The notes under the pieces were generated by a model that saw only the letters and a list, made by a program, of their open reading frames with translations, was not told where the DNA came from and ran no database searches. The position numbers and the translations under genes are program-made. From the NCBI RefSeq assembly GCF_025685425.1, contig NZ_JAGTAS010000027.1:23288-87287 (forward strand): a stretch of 64,000 bases of DNA, read 5' to 3'. Shown piece after piece: positions 59,408 to 64,000 of the stretch. Source of the DNA: Terriglobus albidus. Lineage in GTDB: Bacteria; Acidobacteriota; Terriglobia; Terriglobales; Acidobacteriaceae. How positions within the stretch are numbered: position 1 is the first letter of the stretch; every line of letters begins with the position of its first letter.

Positions 59408-61963
59408 CTAGAACTTGTACTGCAGGTTGAATTGCATACGGCGTGGGGGTTGGGCTGCTACCGGCTTGCCGAAGAACGGTGAGGTGATCACACCCACGTA
59501 GGTCGTTGGGTTTACACGGTTCACTACATTGAAGGAGTTGATTGAGACGGTCAACGTCTTCGCAGACTTCTTGTCCTTGGTCAGGACGAAGTCATGTGCC
59601 AGGTTGAAGTCGACGTTCACATAGCCGGGGCCATGCAATGCATTGCGCCGGATGCCCGTTGGGCGGTCGTTGGCCACTCCATCACCATTGGTATCACTGC
59701 CGGTCACGATATTGACCGGAAGGCCGGAGTATAGGGAGAGTGCCGTGCCCAGGCTGAACCATTTCTTCGCGGTGAAGGTGCCGAGCAGGTCGAATTTCTG
59801 CCGGCGATCGTTGTCGGAGCGGGCCCAGTCATTCAAGGGAGTATGGCTGTCCGCAGGGAACCAGGTGATGCCCTGCGTGTTGTTGTAGCTCTTGCTCAGG
59901 ATGTACTGCACCTGACCGGCGAAGTAGGAAGTCGGGCGTCCGCGGAAACTGATCTCCAGCGAATTGCCTTTGGCGTAGCCTTCGGGTTGCACCAGGCGGA
60001 TCTGACCGAACGTTGGGTTCGGACGAATGTTTGTGCCCTCCAGAGGAGCATTCGCATCGATGGAGCGGAAGAGATTCATGCCGCGCATGCCGACGTAGGT
60101 CACGCTGAGCGTGCTGCTCCTGGTGATCTGCTCTTCGAGACCGATGCTGAACTGCAGTGTCGACGGCATACGAACGCGCGGGTCAAGCGTAGCCAGGCTG
60201 GTGGGAAGAGCGGCGACCGCTGAACCCGGGAAGGGATATGCGGGGCGCGAGACGATGTATTTGCGCAGCGTTACGCCGTCGAAGTGCAGCAGGTCCGAGA
60301 TAGGCGATGGCCCAGAGCGGTCATAGAAGAGGCCCGCTCCTCCACGAATCACAGTGCGGCCCTTCGTGGAAGGCGCATACGCGAAGCTCAACCGCGGCGC
60401 GACGTTGAAGGGAACGTTGTGGAAGTAGTTCTGGAAGTAGTAGCGGAAGCCGGCCGAAATGGAGAGGTTGGGGCGCAGGCGTACGGTGTCTTCCACGATG
60501 CCGCCGAAGATCGTCTCCCAGAAGACAACCCGCGGTTGTCCGCGCTGGGTGACATACAGAGAGGGTGTTCCCGCGGCGTAGCTGGAGAGGCTGGCAAAGG
60601 TGTAGGTGCCGAGCCCGTTGGTCTTGTCGACGAAGCCGCGGCGGCTGATATCCGGAATGTCGATGCCGACTTTCAGCTCGTGCTTGCCCTTGGTGTAGGT
60701 GACGATATCGGCGCCATCGACGTGGTTCTCTGTGCGACGGAAGTCGGCCTGTGCTCCGCCTCCGGTAAAGGCGCCGGAGACCAGCACCTGTGGTGCGGAG
60801 GTGATGCTGTCCACCCGGTTTTCATTCTTGCCTACGAGAAAGCGGAGCTGATTGACCAGCTGCGGTGAGATGACGCGGGTATACCCCAGGTTGATCTCGT
60901 GTTCGAACATGCGGGTATCGGTGCCGGCCTCCGGGAGAACAGTGCCGCCGATCCCGGCGTTCTGTACGGCCCGGCGCTCGTAGGAGTAGCCAATCCAGAA
61001 CTGGTCGGCCTCGCGAAAGTTGTGAAAGGCGCGCGCGGAGTAAAAGTCGTGTGTCGTGGGATTAGGAACGTTGGTCTGTACCTGCCCCGAAGGTGTTGCG
61101 GCCAGCACGACTGCCTGCTGGTGGTTCTTGTCGTGGTTACCGGTGACCAGGAAAGTGGACTTGCGACCGACGCGCAGAGGACCGGTGACAGCGCCTTCGA
61201 AGAAGAGCCTGCTCTCTGCGGGCTTGGTACGGGCGAATGGATTGCGGGCGTCGAAGATGGATTTGCGTCCCAGCGCGTTCAACGAGCCGTGGAAGTGGTC
61301 GGTACCGCCCTTGGTGGTGATCTCGATACGCGCGCGCCCAGGCGAGGCGTAGAGCGCGGTGTATGGATTCTGGTTGATCCTGACACTCTGCACTCCGGAG
61401 GCGGTGACGCCGGCTCCGTTGGCTTCGGCTCCATTGACGACCAGCGTGACGCCGGAGGTGCCAACGGCATCGGTGCTGAGAAAGCGTGAGAGCGTCGTGA
61501 TGTAGTCGCCGTCGAAGACGGGAAGACGATCCAGGGCATCGCGATCGACGTCGGTTGCGCTCTGATTATTGCTGGTGTCTGTGTTGACCTGCAGCGTTTG
61601 CTCCTCGGCATTTACATTGACGTCGGCAACGGCGCCCATCACGGCCAGCGTAAGGCGGAGCGGTGTGCGAGTCTGCGATGGAATGGCGAGCGGCTTCTCC
61701 AATGTCTGAAAGCCATCGGCAGCGATACGCAGCGTGTAGTTGCCCGGTTTTACGTTCGCGATATGGAACTGACCTGACGAGTCGGATTCTGTTTCGAGGG
61801 CGGCGCCATCGGCTCGTTGCAGGGTGACGTGAGCATGCGGAATCAGAGCTCCGGTGGTGTCAAGGGCATTGCCGCTGACGGTCGAGCTGGTCTGCGCCCA
61901 TGCGGCGGAGAGCAGGAACAATGGTGTGAGCAGGCGAATAACGATACGAAGTGCAGGGGGCAT
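59408..61963 (-). CDS. TonB-dependent receptor with carboxypeptidase-regulatory-like domain (second)
   Basis: 851 residues. Signal peptide (RIVIRLLTPLFLLSAAWAQ); carboxypeptidase-regulatory-like domain (about 27-110: SGNALDTTGALIPHAHVTLQRADG ... GQFHIANVKPGNYTLRIAADGFQ); plug with DALDRLPVFDGDYITTLSRFLS and NGAEANGAGVTASGVQSVRINQNPYTALYASPGRARIEITTKGGTDHFHGSLNALG; barrel ending in QFNLQYKF, with terminal Phe for BAM insertion. Shorter than the first receptor (1082). Substrate unknown. Its gene is divergent from hisS across a repeat-filled gap. Confidence 0.92.
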   Translation of the reverse strand: MPPALRIVIRLLTPLFLLSAAWAQTSSTVSGNALDTTGALIPHAHVTLQRADGAALETESDSSGQFHIANVKPGNYTLRIAADGFQTLEKPLAIPSQTRTPLRLTLAVMGAVADVNVNAEEQTLQVNTDTSNNQSATDVDRDALDRLPVFDGDYITTLSRFLSTDAVGTSGVTLVVNGAEANGAGVTASGVQSVRINQNPYTALYASPGRARIEITTKGGTDHFHGSLNALGRKSIFDARNPFARTKPAESRLFFEGAVTGPLRVGRKSTFLVTGNHDKNHQQAVVLAATPSGQVQTNVPNPTTHDFYSARAFHNFREADQFWIGYSYERRAVQNAGIGGTVLPEAGTDTRMFEHEINLGYTRVISPQLVNQLRFLVGKNENRVDSITSAPQVLVSGAFTGGGAQADFRRTENHVDGADIVTYTKGKHELKVGIDIPDISRRGFVDKTNGLGTYTFASLSSYAAGTPSLYVTQRGQPRVVFWETIFGGIVEDTVRLRPNLSISAGFRYYFQNYFHNVPFNVAPRLSFAYAPSTKGRTVIRGGAGLFYDRSGPSPISDLLHFDGVTLRKYIVSRPAYPFPGSAVAALPTSLATLDPRVRMPSTLQFSIGLEEQITRSSTLSVTYVGMRGMNLFRSIDANAPLEGTNIRPNPTFGQIRLVQPEGYAKGNSLEISFRGRPTSYFAGQVQYILSKSYNNTQGITWFPADSHTPLNDWARSDNDRRQKFDLLGTFTAKKWFSLGTALSLYSGLPVNIVTGSDTNGDGVANDRPTGIRRNALHGPGYVNVDFNLAHDFVLTKDKKSAKTLTVSINSFNVVNRVNPTTYVGVITSPFFGKPVAAQPPRRMQFNLQYKF

Positions 61964-62039
61964 ACGGCTCTAATCCAACGGCACAGGAGTGCTCTATGAA
62001 AGGTAGCGGGTTGACCTTAACTTCTACTGAAAGGGAGAG

Positions 62040-62212
62040 CCTAAACTAAGCGATAGCGGAGAAATCTGCCTCGTACTCGGCAAAAGGGCGGGCAACGCAA
62101 ATTTTTTACGATCCTGCGAAAAGACGGTTCGAGTGTAGCTCGAATGCCCCATGTCCCGAGGGACACCACCCCAACGAACAAGTTCGTTGGGGACCCCGGA
62201 CATGGGCCACTG
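62040..62212. repeat. Repeat fragments in the divergent TonB/hisS gap
   Basis: A short GCGGAGAAATCTGCCT fragment of the fold-back family (about 62053-62068); the triloop GTTCGAGT-GTA-GCTCGAAT (62127-62145); TGTCCC/GGGACA (about 62151-62164); and CCCCAACGAAC/GTTCGTTGGGG (62169-62192). No gene. The promoter of hisS must lie here or to the right. Confidence 0.72.
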
Positions 62213-62255
62213 CTTCGGTGGCTCGTGTGAGACATTCCGGTAGACTTAATCCTTG

Positions 62256-63563
62256 ATGGCTACGCTTAAAGCACCCCGCGGCACGCGCGATCTGCTGCCG
62301 CCTGATACTGCGCTCTGGAACCATATCGATTCGGTCGCACGCTCTGTCTTCGCACGTTACGGCTTCGGTGAGATCCGCACGCCGATCTTTGAAGCGACGG
62401 AGCTCTTTGCCCGTGGTGTTGGTGAAGAGACCGATATCGTTTCCAAGGAGATGTTCACCTGGGAGGACCGCGCGCGTGCAGCGAGCGAGAAGTCGCAGTC
62501 GCTGACGTTGCGCCCGGAGAATACCGCGGGAGTTGTGCGCGCCTATATTGAGCACAAACTGGGTGAGACCGGACAGTTGCAGAAGCTGTATTACATCGGT
62601 CCTCAGTTCCGCCGTGAGCGTCCACAGAAGGGCCGTTATCGCCAGTTCTTCCAGATTGGAGCGGAGGTCATCGGACCATCGTCATCGGGATCGGAGTCGC
62701 CGGTTCGCGATGCGGAGATCGTGGAGATGCTTGCAACCTTCCTCGATGAGTTGGGAGTGAAGGATTGGAAGCTGATGATCAACTCGGTGGGCAGCTCCAC
62801 CGATCGTCCGCGCTATTTGACCGCGCTGCGTGATGCGCTGGCGCCGATCAAGGACAAGATGTCGCCGGACAATCAGCGCCGCGCGGAGACCAATCCACTG
62901 CGCGTTCTGGATTCGAAGGAAGAGGCCGATCAGGAGCTGATCAACGGCCTGCCGAAGATTGCTGATTATCTGGACGCGAGCTCGAAGTCGCACTTCGAGC
63001 AAGTGCTGGCGGCACTGGATGCCTGCGGTGTGCCCTATACGGTGAATCCCCGGCTGGTTCGTGGTCTGGACTACTACACACGTACGACCTTCGAGTTCGT
63101 GACGGAGACCGGCCTGGGAACGCAGAATGCGCTGCTGGGCGGCGGCCGGTATGACGGCCTGAGCGAGATTATCGGTGGACCAAAAGCTCCCGGCATTGGC
63201 TTTGCCATCGGCGAAGATCGACTGGTGTTGACGCTGCAGGCTCAGGCAGAGGCGGAAGCTGCTGCCGGCAATGCGGCTCCGGAAAAGAAGATGGATACCT
63301 ACATCGCTCCGATGGGCGAGGGGCAAAATGCGGCTGCGCTGAAGCTGGCGCGCAATCTGCGCCGTGCTGGGCTGACGGTTGAGATCGGCGATGGAAGCTT
63401 CCGTCTGAAGAAGAGCTTTGAAGCAGCGGATCGCGTGGCGCGGACGATTCTCATCCTTGGTGAGGACGAGGTGGCCAGCGGCACGGCGACGGTGAAGACC
63501 TTCGCGACGGGTGAGCAGGTGAAGGTAGCGTTCACGGAGTTGCAGGACAAGCTGCGTGCATAA
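62256..63563 (+). CDS. hisS: Histidyl-tRNA synthetase
   Basis: 435 residues from the ATG of MATLKAPRGTRDLLPP (a TTG one codon earlier is also in frame). Class II motifs: RGTRDLLPPDTALWNHID, motif 2 YYIGPQFRRERPQKGRYRQFFQIGAE (about 110-135), His-specific LVRGLDYYTRTTFEF (near 270), GGGRYDGLSEIIGGPKAPGIGFAIGEDRLVL (motif 3), and the anticodon domain (DTYIAPMGEGQNAAALKLARNLRRAGLTVEIGDGSFRLKKSFEAAD). Stand-alone; downstream is the third palindromic element with an IS insertion. Confidence 0.96.
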   Translation: MATLKAPRGTRDLLPPDTALWNHIDSVARSVFARYGFGEIRTPIFEATELFARGVGEETDIVSKEMFTWEDRARAASEKSQSLTLRPENTAGVVRAYIEHKLGETGQLQKLYYIGPQFRRERPQKGRYRQFFQIGAEVIGPSSSGSESPVRDAEIVEMLATFLDELGVKDWKLMINSVGSSTDRPRYLTALRDALAPIKDKMSPDNQRRAETNPLRVLDSKEEADQELINGLPKIADYLDASSKSHFEQVLAALDACGVPYTVNPRLVRGLDYYTRTTFEFVTETGLGTQNALLGGGRYDGLSEIIGGPKAPGIGFAIGEDRLVLTLQAQAEAEAAAGNAAPEKKMDTYIAPMGEGQNAAALKLARNLRRAGLTVEIGDGSFRLKKSFEAADRVARTILILGEDEVASGTATVKTFATGEQVKVAFTELQDKLRA

Positions 63564-63579
63564 GGGTGAAGTACATTTT

Positions 63580-63640
63580 TGTTTTGTCATCTCGTAGGGC
63601 AGTAACGTGAGCTATTTCGCTGAGCGAAGATGTCAAGCAA
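63580..63640. repeat. Decayed fold-back fragment
   Basis: GTTTTGTCATCTCGTAGGGC to GCGAAGATGTCAAGC: the arms of a GTCATC-type repeat in a degraded form. Confidence 0.45.
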
Positions 63641-63884
63641 GTACCTCAGCGGCTAAAGCCGCGACTTTTGGGCCCGTTATTACGGCACGGCTGAAGCCGT
63701 GCCCTTAAGCAAGACAAAGAGCCTCCTCATCTCTTAGAGCTCATGGTGGAACGAAACATCGCAATTTCCATCACAAGCTCACTCCGTCGACTTTGTTTCT
63801 CGATTCGCGCAACGCGCGAATGCCTTGCTTAAGGGCATGGCTTTAGCCATGCCGTACCAAGTCCGGCAAAGACGCGGCTTTAGC
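63641..63884. repeat. Palindromic element with GGTACCTCAGCGGCT ends, copy 3, interrupted by an IS
   Basis: Left arm GTACCTCAGCGGCTAAAGCC (63641-63660), inner arms GGCACGGCTGAAGCCGTGCC and CTTAAGCAAGAC with partner CCTTGCTTAAGGGCATGGC, triloop ATTCGCGC-AAC-GCGCGAAT (63803-63821). The right arm GCGGCTTTAGC stops at 63884, where copies 1 and 2 would continue CGCTGAGGTAC, and IS sequence begins. Confidence 0.85.
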
Positions 63885-64000
63885 TGTGGTGTCTCAACAG
63901 GTTGTTGTCTTTGAGGCCGGATCTGCTGATGGGTGGAGCTTGATTGAGGCTAGCATGAGGTCGGTGCCAGTTGTACTGATGGATCCATGGTCTGAGGTGT
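63880..64000 (-). CDS. IS481-family transposase, C-terminal end (cut by window edge)
   Basis: The minus strand reads LRPWIHQYNWHRPHASLNQA, then PPISRSGLKDNNLLRHHS and stop, the conserved end of IS481-type integrase-core transposases (YNWHRPHxSL, NNLLRxHS). Only the last 40 residues are in the window. The stop codon TAA (63880-63882) lies in the palindromic element outside the IS, whose end is probably TGTGGTGTCTC (63885 on), so the target supplies the stop. Whether the element is intact cannot be seen. Confidence 0.87.
   Translation of the reverse strand, partial: HLRPWIHQYNWHRPHASLNQAPPISRSGLKDNNLLRHHS

Overview
The window looks like a chromosomal segment of an Acidobacteriota (Terriglobia, Acidobacteriaceae-like: Granulicella, Terriglobus or Edaphobacter type). 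This is inferred from two Oar-like TonB-dependent receptors with an N-terminal carboxypeptidase-regulatory-like domain, a GH92 mannosidase, the MoeZ/CysO/Mec/CysM cysteine cluster, high G+C coding sequence, and intergenic gaps crowded with short palindromic repeats. I see no rRNA, tRNA, CRISPR array or prophage. The only conventional IS element is a transposase tail cut by the right edge.

Layout. 1-3435: purine catabolism (uricase cut by the left edge, 5-hydroxyisourate hydrolase, OHCU decarboxylase, allantoinase; divergent guanine deaminase). 3456-10678: homoserine dehydrogenase, an exported DsrE-like protein, a GH92 mannosidase, an exported alpha/beta hydrolase and a lactate permease. 11254-16546: a large TonB-dependent receptor, a SAM methyltransferase and a DUF1349 protein. 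16655-19698: a four-gene thiocarboxylate-dependent cysteine operon. Its carrier protein carries a 16-residue tail after the Gly-Gly. 19778-25292: an unknown protein, an OmpA-like protein, a DUF2393-like protein, a 34-residue membrane peptide, a DnaC-like loader, L31 and DusB. 25461-32876: an amine oxidase, RNase R, a secreted unknown, TyrRS and a YjbR protein. 33090-39460: a copper-type P-ATPase, an MFS transporter next to an SDR/zinc-alcohol-dehydrogenase pair, and L28. 39558-47856: a glycosyltransferase, DinB, YegD-like Hsp70, YdeI/OmdA, DUF3050, gamma carbonic anhydrase, DUF6249, an ECF sigma with a membrane partner, S21 and a zinc-ribbon protein. 48758-63563: OmpH/Skp, LepA, a MltD-like lytic transglycosylase, a histone-H1-like protein, PrxQ, the fabZ-lpxA-lpxI envelope operon, an SDR, a second TonB receptor and HisRS.

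The most distinctive feature is the repeat population. I separate five kinds. (i) A ~115 bp MITE-like element (four copies) with 15-17 bp terminal inverted repeats that change in a compensatory way between copies. (ii) Short 7-12 bp-stem hairpins with 2-5 nt (mostly 3 nt) loops, including about a dozen copies of one 19-nt design (ATTCGAGC or ATTCGCGC arms). Some of these are bracketed by TGGGTGCCCCA-type inverted repeats. (iii) ~155 bp four-hairpin elements bounded by GGTGGGAG/CTCCCACC. (iv) ~260 bp palindromes bounded by GGTACCTCAGCGGCT, one of them interrupted by an IS481-family element. (v) Fold-back pairs of a GTCATCCTGAGC / GTCATTTCG unit. They lie in gaps between genes, often between convergent genes. 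One MITE copy supplies the stop codon of the gene before it and a potential start codon of the gene after it.

Limits: everything here is read by eye. Family names rest on recognised motifs and layout, not on database searches, and repeat boundaries are good to a few bases.
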